This document shows, piece by piece, positions 27,080 through 35,043 of a stretch of 35,757 bases of DNA. The DNA comes from Clostridiales bacterium (GTDB taxonomy: Bacteria; Bacillota; Clostridia; Peptostreptococcales; Natronincolaceae). The notes below the pieces were generated by a model. It did no database searches. It was given only the letters and a program-made list of their open reading frames with translations, and was not told where the DNA came from. Position numbers and translations under genes: made by a program. Position 1 is the stretch's first letter; every line of letters starts with the position of its first letter. The stretch is taken from the NCBI GenBank assembly GCA_012521085.1, contig JAAYNB010000148.1, positions 1-35,757 on the forward strand, in the 5' to 3' direction.

Positions 27080-27694
27080 ATGGAGTATAATAAAAGAATT
27101 ATATTTTTAAATGTATTTTTAATCATATTATTTTTTATAGTAGGATTTATGGTAAAGGGATTAGATACGGGTATATTTTTTGATGTTAAGATAATGGATT
27201 ATATTCATAATAATACAAGAGACATAGGTATATCCACAATGAAAATTATATCCCATATGGCATCTGCTAAATTTATTATTCCAATAACAATATTAATTTT
27301 TTTGTATATGTATAAAAATGAAAATATAAAGGGAATTAAACTACTGTTTTTATCCACCCTAGGCAGTTATATGTTAAATGAAATTTTAAAACATATATTT
27401 GTCAGAACAAGACCATTTGCATATTTTTTAGTAATGCAAGGTGGATATAGTTATCCCAGTGGACATTCCATGGTAGCCATGAGTTTTTATACAAGTATGA
27501 CTTATTTATTAACTAAGGCTATAGATGATAAAAAATTACATAAGGTTTTATGGACAGTAAATGCTCTTATTATATTATTAATAGGATTTAGCAGGATATA
27601 TTTAGGAGTACATTGGCCTACTGATGTGTTAGCAGGATTTGGTGTAGGTTATTGTTATTACAATATTAGTAAAATATTAGTAGAGAAATACTAA
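27080..27694 (+). CDS. PAP2 family membrane phosphatase
   Basis: 204 residues, five to six membrane segments. The three phosphatase motifs are complete: KHIFVRTRP, YPSGH and SRIYLGVHWPTD. Such enzymes dephosphorylate lipid phosphates, including undecaprenyl pyrophosphate, on the outer face of the membrane; which one cannot be told. Starts behind AAGGGAAGG, 49 nt after the ABC ATPase, so it may be co-transcribed. Confidence 0.9.
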   Translation: MEYNKRIIFLNVFLIILFFIVGFMVKGLDTGIFFDVKIMDYIHNNTRDIGISTMKIISHMASAKFIIPITILIFLYMYKNENIKGIKLLFLSTLGSYMLNEILKHIFVRTRPFAYFLVMQGGYSYPSGHSMVAMSFYTSMTYLLTKAIDDKKLHKVLWTVNALIILLIGFSRIYLGVHWPTDVLAGFGVGYCYYNISKILVEKY

Positions 27695-27782
27695 TTGATT
27701 TAATAATACATAGTAAATTAGGAACATTTAACCACAAAGTCCGTCTAACATTATATATAGAGAATAAAAGGAGGATAAGAGC

Positions 27783-30050
27783 ATGAAAAAAATTATAATA
27801 GGAATTATTATTTTCACCTTAGTAATACCTTTATTTAGTGTTAGCGGATTTGCAGATACTAAATCATCTATTTATTCTAAAAATGAGATAGAAAAAATAG
27901 TACGAGAAAAATTGGATTTAGATGATGAATTGAAATTAGAATACAGTAATCTTTTAACACAAGATTTAATGCAAAAAAAGTTTTGGAATATGGAATTTAG
28001 TGGTGAAAATACAAGTATATCCGTAACTGCTAATGCTGAGACAGGAAAAATTACTAGTTTTTACAAATGGATAAAGGATGATAATAAAAGGACTGTAAAT
28101 ATTTTAGCAAATACAGCTAGAAATAATGCAATTAACTTTATCAAATCATTAGAACCTGATAAGTTTAAGGAAACAGAAGAAGTTACAACTAAAACACCTT
28201 CTGTAATTATATATAATCTAGAAAGAGATTATATAGATTTTAATAATTACCATTTTACCTTTGTAAGAAAAATAAAAGATGAATTCTTTCCTAGTAATTA
28301 TTTTAGGGTACAAGTATCTGGTGCAACTGGTGAAGTTATACAGTATCAAATGCAATGGGATGATGTGAGTTTTGATCATAGCAAGAATTTAATATCAGAA
28401 AATAAAGCAAGAGATATTTTTGAAAAAGAGGACCAGATTAAACTAAAATATATGGCTTTAAATGTAAACAATAAAGATCAAGATATTCCAATTCTAACAC
28501 CTGTATATGTATATAATCCAAAGAGTCCTAATATAATTAGTGCCATAGATGGAAGGTTTTTAAACTATGATGAAATATATCATTATGGCTATGATTTATT
28601 TTCAGGGGCTGGCTCAAAAGATATGGCTGTAGCAGAAGAAAGGTCATTAGATAATGGTGGGGAAGTTATACCAGAAGAAGGAGTATTGTCTAAAGAAAAA
28701 GTAGAGAACATGATAATTAACACCATAGGTAGAGAATTAGATATAAAAGATTTAATAGTACAAGACAGTGGGTATTTTAATAATTATTTCAATAGAAGTG
28801 GTAAGTTTTGGAGAACCTATTGGAGAGATTTGGATGGAAAGAAAAGATTATATACTGTAGTGGATGCAGAAAATGGTGATATCCTTTCTTTAGATTATTA
28901 TAAAAATATTGATATTAATGTGGCCTTTGAAAGAGTTATTTCAGATAATAATGAAGTACAGGAAATATCAAAGGCAGATAATATAGATGAGAATAAAATA
29001 AAAAAGGATATTTTAAATAAAGTACAAAATCTATTACCTTTTATTCAAAATGAAGATATAAATTTTGAAATTACAAGGGTATCGGAAAATGAAGATGAAA
29101 AATCTTTAATAAATGTAGATTCTTCTAGATATATTAATAATATTACTTATGATGATAATTATTTAAGGATAAAATATGATTATAATACAGAAGAGATATT
29201 AGGATTTTCCTATAGATGGGATGAAGTAAAGGCCCAATCTCCATCTAATATAATAGATAAAAAATCAATAGTTAAAAAATTCTATGATACAGTAGGTCTT
29301 GAAAAATATCTAATTCAAATTACAGATAAAAAAGCAAAGGAAACCAAGGGTCTAGATATACCATTAAAAGAATTATTACCTATTTATACTTTAAGACCCT
29401 ATAATTTCCGTTATGTAGATGCTGTAAGTGGCAAGTTTTTAGACTATAATGGCGAAGAATATAAAGATGAACCATCATTAACATTAAAGTTTAAAGATTT
29501 AAAGGGATATAAATATGAACAGGAAATTAATTTAATGAACAAAATGGGTATTTTAAAAGAAAAAGGTGATTATTTCTATCCTAATAATTCTCTATTAAAA
29601 AAAGATGCTATAAAGTGGATTGTAGAAATGGGATGGAGAAGAAATGTATATCCATTAGATGGATATTATGAATATTATCAAAGAAAAGATATGCCCATTA
29701 AAGATATAGATAAGGATGACCCCTATTATCCATATATTGTAGCAGCCATAGAAAATGAAATTATTGGAAAAACAGAGGATTTTAAATTAGATGAAAAGGC
29801 TGAAAAACTGGAAATTACAAAATGGATTATAAGAGCAATGAAGCAAGATGAATTAGCTAGATTTACAGAAATATTCCAAAATCCATATGAAGATAAGGAA
29901 AATATTCCACAGGAAGATATAGGCTATGTAGCATTGGCTAAATATTATAATCTATATAGGGATATGGAGACAAATGGAATGTTTGAAGGAGATAGAATTT
30001 TAACTAGGGGAGAATTTATTAAAGCATTATATAATCTGATGAATAGATAG
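27783..30050 (+). CDS. secreted YcdB/YcdC-domain protein with SLH-like repeats
   Basis: 755 residues. Signal peptide IIIGIIIFTLVIPLFSVSGFA; then two to three YcdB/YcdC units recognisable by VTANAETGKITSFYKW, VSGATGEVIQYQMQWDD and VVDAENGDILSLD, and again IKYDYNTEEILGFSYRWDE. The last ~190 residues hold degenerate SLH repeats (FKDLKGYKYEQEINLMNKMGIL, IKDIDKDDPYYPYIVAAIENEII), pointing to attachment to the cell wall. Catalytic function unknown. Starts behind AAAAGGAGG. Confidence 0.82.
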   Translation: MKKIIIGIIIFTLVIPLFSVSGFADTKSSIYSKNEIEKIVREKLDLDDELKLEYSNLLTQDLMQKKFWNMEFSGENTSISVTANAETGKITSFYKWIKDDNKRTVNILANTARNNAINFIKSLEPDKFKETEEVTTKTPSVIIYNLERDYIDFNNYHFTFVRKIKDEFFPSNYFRVQVSGATGEVIQYQMQWDDVSFDHSKNLISENKARDIFEKEDQIKLKYMALNVNNKDQDIPILTPVYVYNPKSPNIISAIDGRFLNYDEIYHYGYDLFSGAGSKDMAVAEERSLDNGGEVIPEEGVLSKEKVENMIINTIGRELDIKDLIVQDSGYFNNYFNRSGKFWRTYWRDLDGKKRLYTVVDAENGDILSLDYYKNIDINVAFERVISDNNEVQEISKADNIDENKIKKDILNKVQNLLPFIQNEDINFEITRVSENEDEKSLINVDSSRYINNITYDDNYLRIKYDYNTEEILGFSYRWDEVKAQSPSNIIDKKSIVKKFYDTVGLEKYLIQITDKKAKETKGLDIPLKELLPIYTLRPYNFRYVDAVSGKFLDYNGEEYKDEPSLTLKFKDLKGYKYEQEINLMNKMGILKEKGDYFYPNNSLLKKDAIKWIVEMGWRRNVYPLDGYYEYYQRKDMPIKDIDKDDPYYPYIVAAIENEIIGKTEDFKLDEKAEKLEITKWIIRAMKQDELARFTEIFQNPYEDKENIPQEDIGYVALAKYYNLYRDMETNGMFEGDRILTRGEFIKALYNLMNR

Positions 30051-30094
30051 TAAAATTAAATAAAAGTTAAATATAATAATTTAAGCAAAAGACA

Positions 30095-30123
30095 TTGACA
30101 AAATATTGATAATCAATTATCAT
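30095..30123 (+). promoter_or_regulatory. promoter with Fur-box-like operator
   Basis: TTGACA (30095-30100), 17 nt, TATCAT (30118-30123). The spacer and -10 are covered by TGATAAT-CA-ATTATCA (30107-30122), a near-perfect palindrome like the Fur 7-1-7 box but with a 2-nt centre. Overlap of -10 and operator would allow repression. Confidence 0.55.
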
Positions 30124-30129
30124 AATTTA

Positions 30130-30216
30130 TACGTAACTGAATATTCTAAAAATTAATTATGATGACAGTAAATAGTTACTCTCGTCCCCTAATATATTAG
30201 GAGACGAGAGTCTTTT
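30130..30216 (+). ncRNA. candidate small RNA (or attenuated hisD leader)
   Basis: The promoter above would start an RNA at about 30130 and the hairpin at 30178-30211 with its CTTTT tail would end it after some 87 nt. No ORF with a ribosome site lies in it. If the terminator is leaky, it is instead the leader of hisD. Confidence 0.35.
30178..30216 (+). terminator. strong hairpin terminator before hisD
   Basis: ACTCTCGT plus CCCCTAATA paired with TATTAGGAG and ACGAGAGT, one mismatch, then CTTTT. It may end the upstream YcdB gene or the short transcript from the Fur-like promoter. Confidence 0.8.
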
Positions 30217-30304
30217 CAATATCATAAAATTATAAAAAATAATATTATGTTTAAAAGGCATATTTAATAGTCCTTCTAAGCAGGGTATATGAGGAGTGGT
30301 GAAT

Positions 30305-31576
30305 ATGAAAGTCATAAAAAAAGCGAGAACTAGGACTCTTGAAGAATCAAGGGAATTGACAGCAACAGTTGAAGAAATAATAAATGAAGTTAGAACTAGA
30401 GGAGATAAGGCCTTAATAGAATATAATATTAAATTTGATAAAAACCATAGAAAAGTATTAAGAGTTTCAAGGGAAGAAATAGATGAGGCCTATAGAGAAA
30501 TAGATCCTAAAGTATTAGATGCCATAAAAATTGCAGCAAAAAACATAGAGAACTTTGCATTAGCTCAAAAATCCACACAAAAATCTTTAGAAGAAATAGA
30601 AGTATATCCTGGTGTATTTGCTGGGCACAGGATAATACCCATAGACTCTTGTCTATGTTATGTACCAGGAGGCGGATATCCATTGTTTTCAACAGCATTA
30701 ATGTTGGCTATACCAGCAAAAGTGGCAGGAGTTAAGAGGATAACTGCTTGTTCACCAACTATTCATGGCACGGGGAAAATTCATCCTACCACATTGGTTG
30801 CCATGGATTTGGCTGGAGTAGAGGAAATATATGCCCTTGGTGGAGCTCATGCTATTGCTGCATTTACATATGGAACAGATGAAATAAAATCAGTGGACAT
30901 AATAGTAGGTCCAGGTAATCAATATGTTACTGAGGCTAAAAGACAATGTTATGGAACAGTTGGCATAGATTTTATTGCAGGTCCCAGTGAAGTTTTGATA
31001 ATAGCAGATGAATCAGCTAATCCTGAAATTCTTGCAGCAGATATACTAGGACAGTCAGAACATGATTTAATGGCTAAGGGAATATTAATAACTACCAGTG
31101 AAAAAATAGCATTTGAAACCATAGAGGCAGTTGAAAGACAGTTAAATCTACTACCTACATCAGATATTGCCAGAACAGCTTGGGAAGTAAATGGTGAGGT
31201 AATAGCTGTGGATAATATTGAAGATGCTTGTAAAATATCAAATGAATATGCTCCAGAGCATTTAGAAGTTGTAATTAATAATCCTGAGGAAATTATAGAA
31301 AAATTAACTAATTATGGTTCTTTATTTATAGGAGATATGGCAGCAGAGGTATTTGGAGATTATGTATCTGGCCCTAATCACACATTACCAACTTTAAAGG
31401 CTGCACGTTATACAGGTGGAGTATGGGTGGGGACATTTACAAAGGTATGTACCCATCAAAGACTTACAAAAGAAGGTATGCAAAAATTATCGCCTATTAC
31501 ATCATTAATGGCAAGAGCAGAAGGACTACATGCCCATGCTAATGCAGCTGATATAAGACTAAAATTAATAAAATAA
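30305..31576 (+). CDS. hisD: histidinol dehydrogenase HisD
   Basis: Zinc enzyme oxidising histidinol to histidine, the last two steps of histidine synthesis. ATG 30305 with GAGGAG 8 nt upstream; the track's GTG 30296 overlaps that site. 423 residues. Signatures: YVPGGGYPLFSTALMLAIPAKVAG, GGAHAIAAFTYGT, VGPGNQYVTEAKR, IAGPSEVLIIADE, DILGQSEHDLMA and VSGPNHTLPT, with the zinc ligands Gln/His and the catalytic Glu-His in EYAPEHLEV. No other his gene is in the window. Confidence 0.95.
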   Translation: MKVIKKARTRTLEESRELTATVEEIINEVRTRGDKALIEYNIKFDKNHRKVLRVSREEIDEAYREIDPKVLDAIKIAAKNIENFALAQKSTQKSLEEIEVYPGVFAGHRIIPIDSCLCYVPGGGYPLFSTALMLAIPAKVAGVKRITACSPTIHGTGKIHPTTLVAMDLAGVEEIYALGGAHAIAAFTYGTDEIKSVDIIVGPGNQYVTEAKRQCYGTVGIDFIAGPSEVLIIADESANPEILAADILGQSEHDLMAKGILITTSEKIAFETIEAVERQLNLLPTSDIARTAWEVNGEVIAVDNIEDACKISNEYAPEHLEVVINNPEEIIEKLTNYGSLFIGDMAAEVFGDYVSGPNHTLPTLKAARYTGGVWVGTFTKVCTHQRLTKEGMQKLSPITSLMARAEGLHAHANAADIRLKLIK

Positions 31577-31596
31577 TTTTTTTGAAAATATAAAAA

Positions 31597-31662
31597 AGAA
31601 TAGCCTCATATATTAGGATGAAAGTACTAAAACAAAATATTAAATATAGAGGAGGCTATTCT
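31597..31662. repeat. inverted repeat flanking a 44-nt spacer after hisD
   Basis: AGAATAGCCTC (31597-31607) and GAGGCTATTCT (31652-31662) are perfect 11-bp complements. They could end the hisD transcript or belong to the left end of the decayed element that starts right after. Confidence 0.7.
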
Positions 31663-31664
31663 TT

Positions 31665-31900
31665 ATGAATATTGTTATATATGAAATCATGGAAAAATTG
31701 TTGTAGAAAAAAAGTTTAATTTTAAGCTTAAATGATATTTTTAAACTCATTGTGAATAATACAAGTAATTTTTTAAAAGAGATTTGAATAAAGTAGTAAA
31801 AGATGTTTTAAAAACATATGATAAGATAATAAGAAACTTAAAAAATAGAAATCCGATTTAGACTATTGAAAGAAGATATGAAAAAAACTTGACAAAATAA
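31665..31900 (+). pseudogene. remnant of an ISLre2-type transposase N-terminus
   Basis: Behind an intact GAGGAGG site, the frame MNIVIYEIMEKLL hits TAG, goes on as KKSLILSLNDIF...NNTSNFLKEI, shifts frame to DLNKVVKDVLKTYDKIIRNLKNRNPI, hits another stop, and ends TIERRYEKNLTK. The pattern resembles the start of ISLre2/UPF0236 transposases (order of charged helix then the R-R-x-x-x-x-L-T motif). Only ~75 codons remain; no catalytic domain. Assigned from memory, so moderate confidence. Confidence 0.5.
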
Positions 31901-31917
31901 ATTTAATATCATAATAT
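31889..31917 (+). promoter_or_regulatory. promoter of tRNA-Pro
   Basis: TTGACA, 17-nt spacer, TAATAT, then about 23 nt to the mature tRNA start. It lies within the end of the transposase wreck. Confidence 0.8.
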
Positions 31918-31940
31918 ATATTATGTAACTTAAAAGGTGG

Positions 31941-32017
31941 CGGGCTGTAGCGCAGTTTGGTAGCGTGCATGACTGGGGGTCATGAGGCCGCAGGTTCAAG
32001 TCCTGTCAGCCCGACCA
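31941..32017 (+). tRNA. tRNA-Pro (anticodon GGG)
   Basis: 77 nt with encoded CCA. Acceptor stem CGGGCTG/CAGCCCG, D arm GCGC...GCGT, anticodon stem CATGA/TCATG with loop CTGGGGG giving anticodon GGG (reads CCC and CCU), T arm GCAGG-TTCAAGT-CCTGT. All stems pair. The 3' end serves as an integration site (see the repeat and integrase remnant downstream). Confidence 0.96.
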
Positions 32018-32059
32018 TGTTTTTTATTATATGAAACAATGAAATTTCAATACTTTAAT

Positions 32060-32191
32060 CTACTTAACAACTCTTAATTTCTTATCATTCGTGCCATCTT
32101 TCGTGCCACCTTTGAAAATATCATCAAATTCATTTGCAATTTGTTGTTCTACGGATTGTAAATGGTGACCATAGATATCAGTTGTTATAGA
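32060..32191 (-). pseudogene. C-terminal fragment of a tyrosine integrase
   Basis: The minus strand reads SITTDIYGHHLQSVEQQIAN then EFDDIFKGG and a lysine-rich tail to a TAG at 32060. The YGHH motif carries the catalytic Tyr of phage-type integrases. The frame is cut off on its 5' side exactly at the repeated tRNA end (32192-32208). The rest of the gene and element are missing. Confidence 0.8.
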
Positions 32192-32208
32192 TCCTGTCAG
32201 CCCGACCA
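32192..32208 (+). repeat. 17-bp direct repeat of the tRNA-Pro 3' end (att scar)
   Basis: TCCTGTCAGCCCGACCA is identical to 32001-32017, the T-arm to CCA end of tRNA-Pro. Together with the integrase tail lying between the copies it marks the two ends of a former integrative element (attL in the tRNA, attR here). Confidence 0.88.
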
Positions 32209-32373
32209 ATTGATTAAAATTACAGATTTTAAATACATAATGGATACATTGATTTGTAGAAAAATTTCTATAGCAATGTATCTTTTTTATATTAAAAAGA
32301 CATAATAATCTAAATCTTAGAATAAAATTTATTATTTAATTAAATAATTTAAGTAAAAATTTAAAAAAGACTA

Positions 32374-32402
32374 TTGACAATGTAATGTAAAAGCATTAAA
32401 AT
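32374..32402 (+). promoter_or_regulatory. promoter of the T-box ilvBN operon
   Basis: TTGACA (32374-32379), 17 nt, TAAAAT (32397-32402); the leader RNA starts about 32408. Confidence 0.8.
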
Positions 32403-32431
32403 ATTCTTAAAATATTTAAAATTCGGAAATA

Positions 32432-32706
32432 GTTATAAAGGCAATGAAGGGAAGGAGTATATATATCCTGGAAATATAGAGAGGAAAAATGTGGGTGGAA
32501 ATTTTCCCAAGGGATATATAGAAGGTAGTCCTGAAGCTGTAGGCTGAAATTTAAGTAAGTCTTAACGGAATCCCACTGTTAGAAGGGAGATAGTATCGGT
32601 ATATAATACCTGTACTATTACTGAGTTGTGTACTTTTTGTACAAAAATAGGTGGTAACGCGAAGATAAACCTTCGTCCTATTAATAATAGGGCGTAGGTT
32701 TTTTTA
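32432..32706 (+). promoter_or_regulatory. T-box riboswitch controlling ilvBN
   Basis: tRNA-sensing leader. Stem I shows AGTA (32456) opposite GAA (32521), separated by a 9-bp helix TATATATCC/GGATATATA, and a distal part with AGAGAG and GGGTGGAA. The codon after the GAA is best read as GTA (32525-32527), valine. Later come the T-box AGGTGGTAACGCG (32649-32661), whose TGGT pairs with the ACCA end of a tRNA with A73, and a terminator hairpin. Confidence 0.92.
32668..32706 (+). terminator. T-box terminator
   Basis: AACCTTCGTCCTAT, loop TAATA, ATAGGGCGTAGGTT followed by seven T. 14-bp stem with one mismatch; its 5' arm overlaps the antiterminator region. Confidence 0.9.
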
Positions 32707-32747
32707 TATTATTAATTATAAATAAAAATAATACAGGGGGGAGAAAA

Positions 32748-34442
32748 ATGCAATATACTGGAGGAGAAATAATTGTTAAGTTATTGGAAAATGAAGGGAT
32801 AACAAAGGTCTGTGGTATCCCTGGGGGAGCAAATCTTCCCCTATATGATGCCCTATCTAAAAGTGATAAGATAGAGCATATATTAGCAAGACATGAACAG
32901 GGTGGAGGTTTTATTGCCCAAGGTATAGCCAGAGCTACAGGGAAAGTTGGAGTTTGTTTAGCCACATCGGGCCCAGGTGTAACTAATTTATTAACAGCCA
33001 TAGCTGATGCTAAATTGGATTCAGTTCCATTGGTAGCTATTACTGGTCAAGTATCTTCATCTTTTTTAGGAACAGATGCTTTTCAGGAAGTAGACACATG
33101 TGGTTTGGCCATTCCCATAACAAAACACAATTTTTTTGTACGTTCTGTAGAAGAATTACTACATATTATACCTGAAGCATTTAGAGTAGCTGAGTCTGGT
33201 AGACCTGGGCCAGTACTTGTGGATATACCCAGAGATGTACAAATGGCAAAAATGGAAGTATTAGAGTGGCCTAAGAAGAAAGAAAATAGTCCACTAATAG
33301 AAAATAAAAAAATAGAACCTGTAAATATGGAAGATATTGCAAAAATAGCAGAGGTTATTAACAGGGCAAAAAGACCTATTTTATATATAGGTGGGGGCAT
33401 ATTACAAGCTAATGCCCATGAAGAATTGTATAAATTTGCAAAGAAAAATAATATTCCTGTAGCTTCAACCTTAATGGGTTTAGGCTCATATCCATCTGAT
33501 GATGATTTATACCTAGGTATGTTAGGGATGCATGGCGCACCTCATACCAATATTATATTAAATGAGACGGATTTATTAATTGCTCTTGGAGTAAGATTTG
33601 ATGATAGAGCAACGGGTAATATTACAAAATTCTGTCCAAATGCCACTGTTATACATGTGGATATTGATCCTGCAGAATTAAATAAAAATAAAATTGCTCA
33701 GTATACCCTTGCAGGAGATTTAAAAGAAGTATTGGAGAAATTATTCCCATTACTTAGTGCAGATGATAGACAAAATTGGATTGATGAAATTACAAAGATA
33801 AAAAATGAAAATCCTTTATATATGCCAAGGAAAAAAGGTTTCTATCATCCTTTAAACTTTATAAAAGAAGTTGGTGATATGTTAGACCCAGAGACTATTA
33901 TTACAACGGATGTAGGTCAACATCAGATGTGGGTTGCACAGGCTTATCCTTTCAAAAAACCACGTAAATTATTGACATCAGGGGGTTTAGGTACCATGGG
34001 CTTTGGTTTACCTGTAGCCATTGGTGCTGCATTAGCTAATCCAGATAAAAAAGTAATTTGTATAAGTGGTGATGGTTCATTTTTAATGAATATTCAAGAA
34101 TTAGCTACATTAGCAGAACTAAATCTAAATATTACAGTAATTATATTAAACAATGGATGTCTAGGTATGGTAAGACAACAGCAGGAGCTTTTCTTTAATA
34201 AAAATTATGTGGCCTCTAAGTTTAAAAGTAATCCGGATTTTGCATCTATTGCCAATGCCTTTGGTGTAAAGGGATATGATTTTACCAATGTGAAAGAGGC
34301 GAATGAATTACTTAGAGGAATATTATCTACTTCTGCACCTTCAGTTATAAATGTGCCCATAGATGATAGAGAAAATGTCCTACCAATAGTACCACCAGGT
34401 GCAGCTAATTATCAAATGATAGGGGGTAAGATAATTGAATAA
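32748..34442 (+). CDS. ilvB: acetolactate synthase, large (catalytic) subunit
   Basis: ThDP enzyme for the first common step of valine, leucine and isoleucine synthesis. 564 residues. Catalytic Glu in ARHEQGGGFIAQG, then GVCLATSGPGVTNLLTAIADA and ITGQVSSSFLGTDAFQE; FAD/central domain; ThDP motif SGDGSFLMN...ILNNGCLGMVRQQQELFF. Starts behind GGGGGGAG. Control by the T-box directly upstream and overlap with ilvN show it is the biosynthetic enzyme rather than the catabolic AlsS. Confidence 0.96.
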   Translation: MQYTGGEIIVKLLENEGITKVCGIPGGANLPLYDALSKSDKIEHILARHEQGGGFIAQGIARATGKVGVCLATSGPGVTNLLTAIADAKLDSVPLVAITGQVSSSFLGTDAFQEVDTCGLAIPITKHNFFVRSVEELLHIIPEAFRVAESGRPGPVLVDIPRDVQMAKMEVLEWPKKKENSPLIENKKIEPVNMEDIAKIAEVINRAKRPILYIGGGILQANAHEELYKFAKKNNIPVASTLMGLGSYPSDDDLYLGMLGMHGAPHTNIILNETDLLIALGVRFDDRATGNITKFCPNATVIHVDIDPAELNKNKIAQYTLAGDLKEVLEKLFPLLSADDRQNWIDEITKIKNENPLYMPRKKGFYHPLNFIKEVGDMLDPETIITTDVGQHQMWVAQAYPFKKPRKLLTSGGLGTMGFGLPVAIGAALANPDKKVICISGDGSFLMNIQELATLAELNLNITVIILNNGCLGMVRQQQELFFNKNYVASKFKSNPDFASIANAFGVKGYDFTNVKEANELLRGILSTSAPSVINVPIDDRENVLPIVPPGAANYQMIGGKIIE

Positions 34443-34737
34443 TCAAGATGTTGTTATACAGTTAACAGTAAACAATCACCCAGGTGTTATGTCGCATATT
34501 ACAGGACTTTTTACAAGAAGAGCTTTTAACTTAGAGGGTATTTTATGTGGAAGATTGGGAAATGGAAAAATCAGTAGAATATATTTATTAGTGAAAAAAG
34601 ATCAAAGATTAGATCAAATAATAAAACAATTGGAAAAATTATATGATGTATCAGAAGTATTAGTATGTGAGGATTATAATCATAAGATTTTTGATGATAT
34701 TCATAAATTAATTAGAAGTGATGATGTAAAAAAATAA
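34435..34737 (+). CDS. ilvN: acetolactate synthase, small regulatory subunit
   Basis: Valine-sensing subunit. Starts at TTG 34435, with AGGGGG 8 nt upstream, overlapping ilvB by 8 nt. 100 residues: one ACT domain (LTVNNHPGVMSHITGLFTRRAFNLEGILCGRLGNGKISRIYLLV). It lacks the second domain of the longer IlvH type, so it is the short IlvN form. Confidence 0.93.
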   Translation: MNNQDVVIQLTVNNHPGVMSHITGLFTRRAFNLEGILCGRLGNGKISRIYLLVKKDQRLDQIIKQLEKLYDVSEVLVCEDYNHKIFDDIHKLIRSDDVKK

Positions 34738-34758
34738 TTATTTGAAGTAAAAAACCTC

Positions 34759-34806
34759 TTTACAAAGAACATTTGTTCTAGTATAATAAAAACAGAACAT
34801 ATGTTT
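34759..34806 (+). promoter_or_regulatory. LexA-controlled promoter with two SOS boxes
   Basis: TTTACA (34759-34764), 17 nt, TATAAT (34782-34787). The spacer holds AGAACATTTGTTCT (core GAAC-N4-GTTC at 34767-34778); a second box GAACATATGTTT (34795-34806) covers the expected transcription start. These match the Gram-positive LexA motif GAAC-N4-GTTC; two boxes straddling the -10 predict tight repression. Confidence 0.82.
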
Positions 34807-34825
34807 GCATGAGGAGGGCCAAGAA

Positions 34826-34909
34826 ATGAAAAGAATTATATTCATTGGGACGGTAAAGGAATTAAGAGAATATTTAAGAACATGGAGAAAAACACTTAGT
34901 ATTAATTGA
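34826..34909 (+). CDS. 27-residue SOS peptide, MciZ-like (putative FtsZ inhibitor)
   Basis: Too short for the ORF track. ATG 34826 follows GAGGAGGG at 7 nt. It reads MKRIIFIGTVKELREYLRTW then RKTLSIN. A basic start, a hydrophobic beta-strand ending in Gly (IIFIG), then an amphipathic helix with E-L-R-x-x-L. This is the pattern I remember for Bacillus MciZ (VVLVG...EIRAKL...), a peptide that adds a strand to FtsZ and caps filaments. No signal or membrane segment. It is the only ORF of a LexA-controlled unit that ends in its own terminator. The gene is well supported; the MciZ link is inference. Confidence 0.7.
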   Translation: MKRIIFIGTVKELREYLRTWRKTLSIN

Positions 34910-34936
34910 ATTAAAAACTATTTAAAGTTATTATAG

Positions 34937-34975
34937 AGATACTGGAGTTTTATTAAACTTTAGTATCTTTTTTTA
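34937..34975 (+). terminator. terminator of the SOS peptide unit
   Basis: AGATACTGGAGTTT, loop TATT, AAACTTTAGTATCT (14 bp including G-T pairs) followed by seven T. Confidence 0.88.
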
Positions 34976-35043
34976 AATTAAATGCAGGAATTTCAATCGA
35001 AATGAAGAAAGATATATTAATGAATAAGCAAGTAGGTGATTTT

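Noticed and set aside
32543-32551. ATT after CTGAA as an isoleucine specifier of the T-box
   Set aside because: It lies outside the AGTA/GAA internal loop defined by the 9-bp helix; GTA at 32525 fits the specifier position better.
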